Shown here piece after piece: positions 9,162-17,758 of a stretch of DNA of 64,000 nucleotides. The stretch is from Desulfopila aestuarii DSM 18488 (lineage in GTDB: Bacteria > Desulfobacterota > Desulfobulbia > Desulfobulbales > Desulfocapsaceae). Each line of letters begins with the position of its first letter. Position 1 is the stretch's first letter. The notes below the pieces were generated by a model, which had not been told where the DNA came from, made no database searches, and saw only the letters and a program-made list of their open reading frames with translations. A program made the translations under genes and the position numbers. The stretch lies in contig NZ_FRFE01000014.1 in assembly GCF_900143695.1 (NCBI RefSeq), positions 62,001 to 126,000 of the forward strand. Reading direction: 5' to 3'.

Positions 9162-10013
9162 TCAACATGAAGACACTTTGAGTTGCGGATGTTGCTGCAG
9201 GCTTACCTCAGGACACAGCTTAACATCACCGCAACTCGAAAGGTTCGATAGGGGAATAATAATCTGGACAACCGTCCCTTCTCCGGGTTGTGTATCGATG
9301 GTCAGGTCTCCACCAAGATAAAGCAAGCGGTCTTTCAGCGAAAATAAACCGAATCCATTGCCTGAGACCTGGGCAATGTCAAATCCCTTACCCTCATCTG
9401 CAACCTCGGCAACAAAAAGATCGCCATCCTCCCGCAAGATAATCTGCCCCTCCCTGGTTCTCACATGCTTCACCACATTGATAACCAGTTCCCGCACAAC
9501 TCTATAGAGAGTCACCTTTGCCTGCTGGTCGGGAGCAAGAGGCCTACTCAACAGATTGCTGAACACCAGACACATGTCGTGACGAATATTGATATCAGTA
9601 ACCAACCACTCCAGGGCAGCCTCCAGGCCGAAATCATAGAGCACCGGAGGGCTTATCTGAAAGGTGAGGGACCGCAGATCGGTAAGCGCCTGCTCCAGAT
9701 GAGTGCGGATATCGTGTAGCTCCCCCATTTCAGGTTTCCTACGCTGTACAGATTTTATCCGCGAGAGGCTTAAGGCAAGCAGCTGAGTAACACTGTCGTG
9801 TAAATCCGTAGCAATGGCTCGTCGCTCCCGCTCTTCGGTGGTAACGAGTTCCATGGATATCGCCTGCAACTTCTTACCAATACTCGCCCGCTCTTCTTCA
9901 ATCAACCTTTCCTGAATGCTGATCAATCGCTCCGTCCGCTCGCGAATAATGTTATCACGATTAATAATCTGCTCCTGATGCTCCATCTCGACCGCCTCTG
10001 CTTCCTCAGTCAA
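9162..10013 (-). CDS. Sensor histidine kinase, HisKA_3 (NarX/LiaS-like) catalytic half
   Basis: The 283-residue segment has a coiled-coil N-terminus, a HisKA_3 dimerisation box with phospho-acceptor His in ATDLHDSVTQLLAL, and a HATPase_c domain (VVRELVINVVKHV N-box, DEGKGFD, GFGLFSLKDR). It is cytoplasmic, with no membrane segments. The only start near the beginning is TTG at 10013 with no convincing ribosome site. The frame continues upstream without interruption (GALYCLPWIRKL) for 12 codons to a TAA at 10047, where the preceding sensor-like gene ends in the same frame. It is therefore probably the back half of a broken single gene. Confidence 0.75.
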   Translation of the reverse strand: MTEEAEAVEMEHQEQIINRDNIIRERTERLISIQERLIEEERASIGKKLQAISMELVTTEERERRAIATDLHDSVTQLLALSLSRIKSVQRRKPEMGELHDIRTHLEQALTDLRSLTFQISPPVLYDFGLEAALEWLVTDINIRHDMCLVFSNLLSRPLAPDQQAKVTLYRVVRELVINVVKHVRTREGQIILREDGDLFVAEVADEGKGFDIAQVSGNGFGLFSLKDRLLYLGGDLTIDTQPGEGTVVQIIIPLSNLSSCGDVKLCPEVSLQQHPQLKVSSC

Positions 10014-10046
10014 CTTGCGAATCCAGGGCAGACAATAGAGAGCGCC

Positions 10047-10721
10047 TTAGCCAAGCCGAATGAGCAGATTTGGCTCCTGGTAGCGTATCTGAAAGTCCCA
10101 GATAGATCTCTTATCCTCATCCGAATGTGTCGGACCGGAATCGACACAAATTGCATCGACGGTGATATCGTTCGCACCCGCCAACTTGGCATATGCCGCA
10201 AAGCAACCGGCATTCCACTGCATGGTAAATTCATTGATGACAATACCCGGATTATGGACAATCCGTATCTCAACGAACCCTTTCTCCAGTTTTCGTATCT
10301 GATACTCTTTGGTACGATTATATTTGGCCGCCTCCTGGGAGATTTTCATCGCCACCCTATGCCCCCCTAAAAGCGCCATCCCAAGGGTGGTACGTATCAC
10401 AGGTTGAGTCTTATGGAGGGTGGAGCCGATTTTGTAGCCCAGGCGTGGATCAGGCACCTGCTCAAGGATCAGGTCATGGAAGGCTTTGACAAAGTTATGA
10501 GAGAACCAGTAGCGGGGATTCTGCAGGTGATATAACCTTACGGGTTCCACCACACCACTCTGCAGATTTTCGACATAGCAGGGAAACATTTTTGCAAGCC
10601 GGTCAAGCATGCCCTGAAGATCGAGGGATGGATGGCGATCTGTAAGATATTGGATGAGCCAGAAAGTATTAAGCGCCGAGACCTCTTTCGCCATCACCTC
10701 CGGCGTAGTGTTACCGTCCAT
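10047..10721 (-). CDS. Sensor-domain-like protein, N-terminal half of a split histidine kinase
   Basis: These 224 residues form a mixed alpha/beta soluble domain that I do not recognise by name. There is no signal peptide or membrane segment. The segment ends at TAA (10047-10049) after the residues NLLIRLG, and the same reading frame then continues into the histidine kinase catalytic region. In the intact ancestral protein this domain would be the input module of the kinase. Whether the two parts are now a pseudogene, a coupled gene pair, or one gene with a sequencing error cannot be told from the sequence alone. Confidence 0.65.
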   Translation of the reverse strand: MDGNTTPEVMAKEVSALNTFWLIQYLTDRHPSLDLQGMLDRLAKMFPCYVENLQSGVVEPVRLYHLQNPRYWFSHNFVKAFHDLILEQVPDPRLGYKIGSTLHKTQPVIRTTLGMALLGGHRVAMKISQEAAKYNRTKEYQIRKLEKGFVEIRIVHNPGIVINEFTMQWNAGCFAAYAKLAGANDITVDAICVDSGPTHSDEDKRSIWDFQIRYQEPNLLIRLG

Positions 10722-10919
10722 GCATATGCCGATGAGAGAAAAACTGCAGAAGAACAGCAGCGATAACCGTTATATCAATGCTCACTTTTCTGCGATATGT
10801 CTCTACTTAGCAAATATTCCATGCGGAATCAATATCTTCCATATGAAAACCACACGATGTTACATTTCAACCGCAGCAGCATCGCGATGGCTCAACAGTC
10901 TTTCACTGAAACAATCAAC

Positions 10920-11726
10920 TTACCGGTGATCCATTCGTTTGAAATAATTTCGAAAAATCCAATATGGAATATAATACGGTTGCACTTCAGGACAAAGACT
11001 TAAGGCATAATTGAATGCCATCTGATCCCTTCGTGACCAGGTTAGCAGCTGAGTAAACCAGGTCTCCATCAACAGTTGCAGCGCCGGTCGGCCGGACCGA
11101 CGGATCATCACCCTGGCATTGATATGGGGCAAATGGTCCTGAAATCCCATTTCATTGGTATAATGCTGGTATTGTCGCTGCAACATATCCACATCATCCT
11201 TCCCTTCTTCAATGCATTTTTCCAGCTCCTGGCTGAGCGAATGCAAAAATGGATGTTGCAGGATAGCGAAATCACTGTCAATCGGTAGTGCCTGGGCAAG
11301 AAAACTATCTAGATCACCGCGTATACGTAGATTTGCGTCAACGTATACGCTGATATCATACCCCTGATCGACCAAATGATGGTTGATTTTGAAATGACGC
11401 GATAATCTGACCGGATCAAAATCCTCCTCATTTTCCAGCAAGCATACCCGCCATGTTCTGCTCGAAAGAGCCTTATTGTCGGTGAAGCAGACGTAATCCC
11501 AGTTCGGCAGCTTTTGAGGGATCTCATTGAGTCGGTCGTACCCGCCAGTCATTATTGTGTAAAAAAGCTTTTTTTCACCTCGATATCGTCGGGCACTTGT
11601 CAGTCGCACCAGGCTCGGACGTTGAAACAAGCGTCGCAGATTGTATGATAGAACCATACGCCAGAGATCGAGATTTCCGCCGCCACGATTGGTGTTATAT
11701 TTCTTGAGATGTTGGAGATAATTCAT
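10920..11726 (-). CDS. DUF616 (TOD1/MUCI70-like) glycosyltransferase domain protein
   Basis: The 268-residue protein matches the DUF616 glycosyltransferase-like fold: FYTIMTGGYDRLNEIPQ at residues ~55-71, DYVCFTDNK, the DxD-like VYVDANLRI, and a late SRRDQMAFNYAL segment. Such proteins are thought to transfer sugars to surface glycans or proteins, but acceptors are unknown in bacteria. No signal peptide is seen; the N-terminus is basic. It stands alone between two signalling genes, with no other glycan genes nearby, so context gives no pathway. Confidence 0.75.
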   Translation of the reverse strand: MNYLQHLKKYNTNRGGGNLDLWRMVLSYNLRRLFQRPSLVRLTSARRYRGEKKLFYTIMTGGYDRLNEIPQKLPNWDYVCFTDNKALSSRTWRVCLLENEEDFDPVRLSRHFKINHHLVDQGYDISVYVDANLRIRGDLDSFLAQALPIDSDFAILQHPFLHSLSQELEKCIEEGKDDVDMLQRQYQHYTNEMGFQDHLPHINARVMIRRSGRPALQLLMETWFTQLLTWSRRDQMAFNYALSLCPEVQPYYIPYWIFRNYFKRMDHR

Positions 11727-11814
11727 AGATATGGAGAGGCAGTTCCAGCAGGCCCGATGATGCTGTTACATGAGAGTGGAGAAAAGAGTAAATGGCGCAT
11801 TTTCCGGGCACTGT

Positions 11815-13782
11815 TCATGGGGAGTCATGTAAAACCCTGAAGACCACCTGCTGTAAATGATTGAAGATATATGGTTTAGAAACAACAGCTCGAAATCCGT
11901 AATCTGCATAATGCGCCATCACAGGATCCTCGGTATAACCACTTGAAACCACAACCCTGGCTTTGGGATCGATCTCCAGCAGTTGCTGGACGGTCTCCTT
12001 GCCACCTCCTCCACCGGGAACGGTAAGATCCAGAATAACAAGGTCAAAGCACCGCCCATCATCAACTGCTTTTCGGTACAGTTCGACAGCGCGAAAACCA
12101 TTCACTGCCGTTACCACCTGACAATCCATTGCGACCAGCATTTCTTCGACGACATGGAGAATATCCTCATCGTCGTCCATGACCAGAACCCTTGGTTGGA
12201 AGCCAAGTGGTCCGACTGGTTCCGCTTGACCCGGTGCAATTGGTTCTACCGGGTGAGACGACGCGGGCAGATACATGGTGAAGGTTGTCCCTTTTCCAAG
12301 CTCTGAACTCACGCTGATTTTCCCTTTATGCCGTGCGATGATCGAGAAGACGCTGGCAAGTCCGAGACCACGGCCGGTCTGCTTGGTACTGAAATAGGGG
12401 TCAAACACCCGGCCAAGATGTTTTTCACTGATGCCGATACCCTCATCGCGGACCTCGGCTCGAATATACTTGCCGGCAGTGAGTCCAAAAAGAAGATTAT
12501 CGGCGCCATGCTGGTAATTTGAAAACCGTATGCTAAGATGCCCACCATCCACCATCGCCTGTTTGGCGTTGATCGCCAGATTGGAAAAAACCTGCTGGAT
12601 CTGGCCTTTATCCACCTCTGCCTGCCAGAGATCGTCATCAGCCGACAGCACCAGCCGGATGTTGCTGCCGGAAAGATCAAAAGACACCGTCTCCCGGACC
12701 AGATCGACGAGACTGACCTGTTCGATTATGGGGTCTCCCCCCTTGGCAAAGGTCAGTAACTTCCCGGTAAGATGAGTGGCACGATTGAGACTGTTTTCTG
12801 CCTGTTCGATGTGCCTGAACGCCGGGTGGGTATTTTCCAGCTTTATTTTGGCAAGAGAGAGGTTACCAAACAGTCCCGTCAAAATGTTGTTGAAATCATG
12901 AGCTATTCCACCTGCCAGGGTACCAATACTCTCAAGCTTCTGGATAACTTGACTATCCTGCTCTGCCCGCTTCTGGGCACTGATGTCGCGTATCGCTGCC
13001 ACCCGCACCTGCTCGCCCCGGTAATTGATCTCACGCCCGCAAATTTCCACGGGGAATCGGCGACCATCCTTGGTGAGACCCATAGTTTCATAGGCCTGTT
13101 CATAGCCGGAATCCATATTCTCTCGCACATTTTCCCGTTCTTCGGGAGCGATCAATATGGTGGAATATTTGCCTTCCAGCTCTTCCGGTGAGTAGCCAAA
13201 CATTTTTTCGGTATTATCATTCTGGCCGATACAGACGCCTTTTCTCGTGAGAACGACAGCCTCAAAGGTCGCTTCCGATAAAGCACGCTGATGCGCTTCC
13301 GATTCAAGAAGGTCCTGTTCCATCACCTTTCGCCGGGTCACATCACGGATAAAAGCATGCAGGGTGCCATCCGGCATCATCTTGCTGTTCATCTCAATGG
13401 GGACAACAGAGCCATCTTTCCTGGTGAGAGTCCGCTCAGTTTGCACCACTTTTCCCTGTTTGAGCAGATCATAGCGAAGCGGCACCCGAAGCTGCTCCTC
13501 TTTCGAAAATAGCTGGCCCATATGCATGGTGAGCAGCTCATCGCGTGAATAACCGGTCAAGGCAATGGCACTCTGGTTGACACCGGTAAAATTGCCCTTT
13601 GGATCACCGGTAAAAATAGCGTCAGCCGCCAGCTCTATTAAGCCTTGGCTGCGATCCCGTTCTTCCAGGGTTGCAACAACTTCACTCCGGCATTTTCGCA
13701 ATGCTTCCTGCAAAACTGCCTGCTCCTGGTGCAGTTGTTCTATTTTGTCCTGGAGTTCCTGAAAAGAGGATTTCTTCATCAT
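11815..13782 (-). CDS. PAS-PAS hybrid histidine kinase with C-terminal receiver domain
   Basis: The 655-residue cytoplasmic protein has an N-terminal coiled coil, two PAS domains (about residues 45-160 and 165-285, the second with a PAC-like RRFPVEICGRE region), a HisKA domain with His in LAGGIAHDFNNILTG, a HATPase_c domain (DEGIGISEKH, GRGLGLASVF), and a receiver domain with the phospho-acceptor Asp in VILDLTVPGG. This is the soluble PAS/hybrid kinase type common in Desulfobacterota. Its partner regulator is not adjacent. The 57180-59252 gene has the same general architecture. Confidence 0.9.
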   Translation of the reverse strand: MMKKSSFQELQDKIEQLHQEQAVLQEALRKCRSEVVATLEERDRSQGLIELAADAIFTGDPKGNFTGVNQSAIALTGYSRDELLTMHMGQLFSKEEQLRVPLRYDLLKQGKVVQTERTLTRKDGSVVPIEMNSKMMPDGTLHAFIRDVTRRKVMEQDLLESEAHQRALSEATFEAVVLTRKGVCIGQNDNTEKMFGYSPEELEGKYSTILIAPEERENVRENMDSGYEQAYETMGLTKDGRRFPVEICGREINYRGEQVRVAAIRDISAQKRAEQDSQVIQKLESIGTLAGGIAHDFNNILTGLFGNLSLAKIKLENTHPAFRHIEQAENSLNRATHLTGKLLTFAKGGDPIIEQVSLVDLVRETVSFDLSGSNIRLVLSADDDLWQAEVDKGQIQQVFSNLAINAKQAMVDGGHLSIRFSNYQHGADNLLFGLTAGKYIRAEVRDEGIGISEKHLGRVFDPYFSTKQTGRGLGLASVFSIIARHKGKISVSSELGKGTTFTMYLPASSHPVEPIAPGQAEPVGPLGFQPRVLVMDDDEDILHVVEEMLVAMDCQVVTAVNGFRAVELYRKAVDDGRCFDLVILDLTVPGGGGGKETVQQLLEIDPKARVVVSSGYTEDPVMAHYADYGFRAVVSKPYIFNHLQQVVFRVLHDSP

Positions 13783-13941
13783 TACCGGGTGGTTCGATCA
13801 CGAAAGGTTAACCCAGCGCTCAAAGGGGACAGTGAGCAGAGTCGCATTTCCTGCACTTTTATTGTCGCCATTTATGGCCTTCTTTTCAAGCGGATGTTCT
13901 ATATCTTCGACGTTCATCACGCACCATCCAAAGCGGACAGC

Positions 13942-15405
13942 TCAGCAACCTCGACGAAATGTCCAGAAATCGGGATGCAACATGGCAATAAAAGGTATCA
14001 GCTCAAGCCTGCCCACAATCATATTTATGATAAAGATGATCTTGGTGGCAATTGATAACATGCCGAAACTCCCCATCGGACCTATTTCGCCAAATCCGGG
14101 ACCGATATTGCCAATTGTTGCGGCGGTACCGACAAACCCTACAGCCGCATCGCCCTCGATCATGGTCACAACCAGCCCAGATATCACCATGAGCATGATG
14201 TAAAAAAGGAGAAAACCGAGAATCTGGCGCTGGATATCCTCAGGTACTGTGGTTCGATCGATTTTTACCGGTAACACCGCCTGGGGATGGAGCACCTGTG
14301 ACACCTCCCTCTGGAGGTATTTACCCATAAAAAGAACGCGTACAACCTTAACACCGCCACCGGCAGAACCGGCACAGCCTCCGACCAGCATAACCGTCAA
14401 CAGCATTGTTTGCGCGGGTACAAGCCACAAAGCAAAATCGACCGAGGAAAAGCCGGTGGTGGTAATAATGGACACGATCTGGAACAGACCATCCCTCAGG
14501 CTGTCAGCCCCGGACATCTGGTGGCTGAAATAGAGATTCAGGCCCAGCATGCTTGACATGAACAAAACAATAGTGAGATAGAGACGAAACTCCTCGCTTC
14601 GAAAAAGCGAGTGGGGTTTCAGCTGGACCAAGGCACGATACTGGAGTGCAAAGTTTCCTCCTGCCAAAAACATAAAGCAGGTGATAATCCAGGTTGAAGC
14701 TGAGCTCTGGTACCCCATGATCGACTGTGGATGCGGTGAAAACCCACCCGCAGCCATGGTTGTGAGACTGTTACAGACCGCATCAAATAGCGGCATACCG
14801 GTAAAATGGAGCAATCCAACTTCAACAACAGTCAACAGGACATAAATAAGCCACAGCGCCTTGGCGGTCTGGGCAATACGCGGGGTAAACTTGTCTTCGG
14901 TCGGCCCAGGTGCTTCTGCAAAAAACATCCGGCGGCCAGCCACGGCAAACTGGGGAAGGATGGCGACAAAGAGAACGATGATACCCATGCCCCCCAACCA
15001 CTGGGTCAAACTCCGCCAGAAGAAGAAATCTTTGGGGTAAAGGGAGAAGTCGATCAGGATTGTCGCCCCGGTAGTGGTAAAACCTGAGACGGACTCGAAG
15101 TAGGCATCAAGCGGGCTCAGCCCATAAAAAAGATAGGGAATACCACCTATTGCCGCCATCACTACCCAAGTGAGGGTTACAATCATAAATCCTTCGGAGC
15201 GCGTAACAGAATCGAAATTATGACCCCATCCGCCTCGCCACTGGCAAATCAACCCGGAAATTAATGCACAAACGGAAGCCACCAGGAAAGGAAGAATGGA
15301 TGAATACTCCTCCTCGAGTATCGCCACCACAATCGGCAACAGGATAATCACCCCAATGCCGAGGAGTATCAGGCCAAGGGCATTGGCAATCGTGCTCTTT
15401 CTCAT
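13942..15405 (-). CDS. trkH: Trk-type potassium uptake channel subunit TrkH
   Basis: A 487-residue polytopic membrane protein with the repeated M1-P-M2 units of the TrkH/KtrB family. Selectivity-filter-like loops are visible (SVSGFTTTGATI, MAAGGFSPHP, TTTGFSSVDF and a final GFVGTAATIGNIGPGFG). It imports K+ with a TrkA/KtrA-type RCK partner. The partner trkA is directly upstream; the two genes overlap by four bases (15402-15405), so they are translationally coupled. Confidence 0.93.
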   Translation of the reverse strand: MRKSTIANALGLILLGIGVIILLPIVVAILEEEYSSILPFLVASVCALISGLICQWRGGWGHNFDSVTRSEGFMIVTLTWVVMAAIGGIPYLFYGLSPLDAYFESVSGFTTTGATILIDFSLYPKDFFFWRSLTQWLGGMGIIVLFVAILPQFAVAGRRMFFAEAPGPTEDKFTPRIAQTAKALWLIYVLLTVVEVGLLHFTGMPLFDAVCNSLTTMAAGGFSPHPQSIMGYQSSASTWIITCFMFLAGGNFALQYRALVQLKPHSLFRSEEFRLYLTIVLFMSSMLGLNLYFSHQMSGADSLRDGLFQIVSIITTTGFSSVDFALWLVPAQTMLLTVMLVGGCAGSAGGGVKVVRVLFMGKYLQREVSQVLHPQAVLPVKIDRTTVPEDIQRQILGFLLFYIMLMVISGLVVTMIEGDAAVGFVGTAATIGNIGPGFGEIGPMGSFGMLSIATKIIFIINMIVGRLELIPFIAMLHPDFWTFRRGC

Positions 15406-16739
15406 TTTGTAAAGACCGCCCGCAACAATTCAGCATTTTCAGCAATGGTGAAAATCTTCAGTTGATCACCAGCGCTGATCATGGTTCGACCATCTGGTAT
15501 CACAATGCTGCGTCCACGTTTAATAATGCCGATGATGGCATTTGCCGGCAATTTGAGATCCATAACCCTGGTATCGACAAATGCTTCAGATACTTCGATA
15601 CGAAGTACTTCGCCCTGCCCTCCTTCCACCAGTGCCAGGATATTGACATTTTTCGCATGCAGGTGATTGAGCAGTTCTTTCATCGCCGACTCTCTGGGCG
15701 AAACGACCACGTCGATGCCGACCTTTTCAAAAAGCTGAGCGTTTCGGGCGTTACCAACCCGGGTGACGATGCGCCGAACCCCAAGCTGTTTGACTAAAAG
15801 CGAGCAGAGCAGGTTTTTCTCGTCATTATTGGTGACGCAGATCACCACATCCATATCACCAATGCCTTCATTCTCCAGCAACTCAAGATCGGTGCCGTCA
15901 CCATTCAACACCAGACTTTTTTTGAGATTATCCGTTAAAAAAGTACATCGGCTGAGACTGTGCTCAAATATTTTCACCCGGATATTGGCTTGCTCCATCT
16001 GGTGGGCCAGAAAGTAACCGACATTGCCACCGCCGATAACCGCTGCAGTCCGGATTCTGTCATTTTTTTGAAAAACATTGACGGCCAGCAAATCCAATGC
16101 TGGACCTGTCCCCATGAAGATCACTTTATCGTCTACGGCAATGGTGGTGGAACCATTTGGAATAAAGAGAACATTATCCCTGGTAATACCTACGATAAGT
16201 ACATCTTTGGGAAAGGAGTAGTCCATGATTCGCTTGTTGCAGAGCGGTGAGTCATCTTTGATCCGGTACTCGAACAGTTTGGCCTGACCGTCATCGAAAT
16301 ATTCGACATCGATGGCCTCCGGCACCAGGATAATGCGAAAGATATCCTGGGTCAGTAACTGTTCAGGCCAGATGACCGTGTCGATATCATATTTCGTCTG
16401 GTAACGATATTGGACAGGTGAAACAAGATTATTGTAAATCTCTCCTTTACGGACAAAACAGACCGTCTCAGCATTAACAATTTTCTTAAAGGTCCAGCAG
16501 GCGACAATATTGGCTTCGTCCGTCAAGCTACAAGCGATAAACAGTTTCGCTTTCTTGCCGTTTGCCTGCTCCAGTGCCGCCACATCGGCTCCACTGCCGC
16601 AAACGTAGCCAATGTCAAGGTTATTGAACCGCTCCGGCAGCCGCTCAAACTCATCGATGACGGTGATATCATGTTCCAGATACAACCGGGCAGCGATCAT
16701 ATAGCCGATATCGGTTGCCCCATAGACAAGTATCTGCAT
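15402..16739 (-). CDS. trkA: Trk potassium uptake regulatory subunit TrkA
   Basis: The 445-residue cytoplasmic protein has two RCK units, each a Rossmann NAD-binding domain followed by an RCK_C domain. The first starts with YGATDIGYMIAARL, the second with VIGGGNVGYFLAHQM near residue 230. It gates the TrkH channel in response to nucleotides. The start at 16739 has AGGAGG seven bases upstream. It opens the trkAH operon, just downstream of the Ehr operon and separated from it by a hairpin. Confidence 0.93.
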   Translation of the reverse strand: MQILVYGATDIGYMIAARLYLEHDITVIDEFERLPERFNNLDIGYVCGSGADVAALEQANGKKAKLFIACSLTDEANIVACWTFKKIVNAETVCFVRKGEIYNNLVSPVQYRYQTKYDIDTVIWPEQLLTQDIFRIILVPEAIDVEYFDDGQAKLFEYRIKDDSPLCNKRIMDYSFPKDVLIVGITRDNVLFIPNGSTTIAVDDKVIFMGTGPALDLLAVNVFQKNDRIRTAAVIGGGNVGYFLAHQMEQANIRVKIFEHSLSRCTFLTDNLKKSLVLNGDGTDLELLENEGIGDMDVVICVTNNDEKNLLCSLLVKQLGVRRIVTRVGNARNAQLFEKVGIDVVVSPRESAMKELLNHLHAKNVNILALVEGGQGEVLRIEVSEAFVDTRVMDLKLPANAIIGIIKRGRSIVIPDGRTMISAGDQLKIFTIAENAELLRAVFTK

Positions 16740-16907
16740 TTGTAGTCCTCCTTCCCTCTTATTCCGTGAAATGCGTGACTTACAGGGTAGGATACATTTC
16801 ACGGGAGATCTCTATCCGCCTGCCTGCGACAAAATACCACGCCAAGACAAAACCCGAAATGACAAATTCGGTAAGAAGTTAGAGCAACTGCGCGCTGAGA
16901 AAAGAGG

Positions 16908-16941
16908 CTATCCGTCCACCACATTCAAAGTGAACGGATAG
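16908..16941 (-). terminator. Probable terminator at the end of the Ehr operon
   Basis: An 8-bp inverted repeat CTATCCGT/ACGGATAG with an 18-base loop, followed on the minus strand by CCTCTTTTCTC. It sits just after the last Ehr gene. The stem is short and the T tract impure, so the call is moderate. Confidence 0.5.
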
Positions 16942-16956
16942 TAATTGAGGAAAAAA

Positions 16957-17700
16957 TTATTTGAAATACTGCAAAAGGGCATGCAGCGTCGTCAAAGGAT
17001 GGGGCGGACAGCCGGGAATATAAAGATCAACAGGCAGAAGGCTGTTCAGATCACCGACTACCTCATCACTGCCATAGAAAGGCCCGCCAGAAATTGAACA
17101 GCAACCACTGGCGATAACTACCTTCGGCGCTGGTACAGCCTCATAGGTATCAAGCAGGGCCTGGCGCATGTTACGGGAAATGGGCCCGGTAACATGGATA
17201 CCGTCTGCATGGCGGGGAGAGGCCACAAAATCAATACCAAAGCGTGACAGATCAAAAAACGGGGTATTGAGGACGTTGGTGTCAGCTTCGCAGGAATTGC
17301 AACCAGCCGCCGAAACCTGGCGAAGCTGCAGTGAACGGCCAAAAAGTTTCTTGAAATGCTGTTTGGCATGATCCGCCAGCGCCGGTAAACTGCCGCCAGT
17401 AATGAGATCGGATCTGTTAGCTGCACCCAGTTCGAAATTCTGGCTGAACTTGACAAAAGCGCCATTCGCCACTGTTTCACACTGGCCGCAGAAGGTGCAT
17501 CTGCCAAGATCAATGGTCCTGGCAGAGACGTCTATGGCCTCCTGCGGGCAGATAACAGCACACTGCCTGACGACATCACTGCTGCAGTTACTGTCTATCA
17601 CCGGCAACCCTCTAAAACGATGGTAGAGGTTGATCGGCACTTTCGGATATGCAGAGGTCTTGCACCCCTGCTCCAGTTTGTTTTTGAATACTTTCAGCAT
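16957..17700 (-). CDS. ehrS: Ehr complex small subunit: ferredoxin-like domain fused to NuoB-like domain
   Basis: The 247-residue subunit combines a ferredoxin-like N-terminus with the complex I NuoB/hydrogenase small-subunit fold. The NuoB part keeps all ligands for the proximal [4Fe-4S] cluster: Cys134 and Cys137 (GCNSC), Cys200/201 (SGCCSISGG) and Cys231 (PGCPPHP). The ferredoxin part keeps only one full cluster set (Cys51 in CP plus Cys68, Cys71, Cys74); the other cluster is degenerate. It is the last gene of the six-gene operon and would pass electrons to the large subunit on the cytoplasmic side. Confidence 0.85.
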   Translation of the reverse strand: MLKVFKNKLEQGCKTSAYPKVPINLYHRFRGLPVIDSNCSSDVVRQCAVICPQEAIDVSARTIDLGRCTFCGQCETVANGAFVKFSQNFELGAANRSDLITGGSLPALADHAKQHFKKLFGRSLQLRQVSAAGCNSCEADTNVLNTPFFDLSRFGIDFVASPRHADGIHVTGPISRNMRQALLDTYEAVPAPKVVIASGCCSISGGPFYGSDEVVGDLNSLLPVDLYIPGCPPHPLTTLHALLQYFK

Positions 17701-17758
17701 ATTCTATACCTTTTATCACAGGTGAACGGCGGCAGAACTCTTCTGCCGCCGTAGCTTC

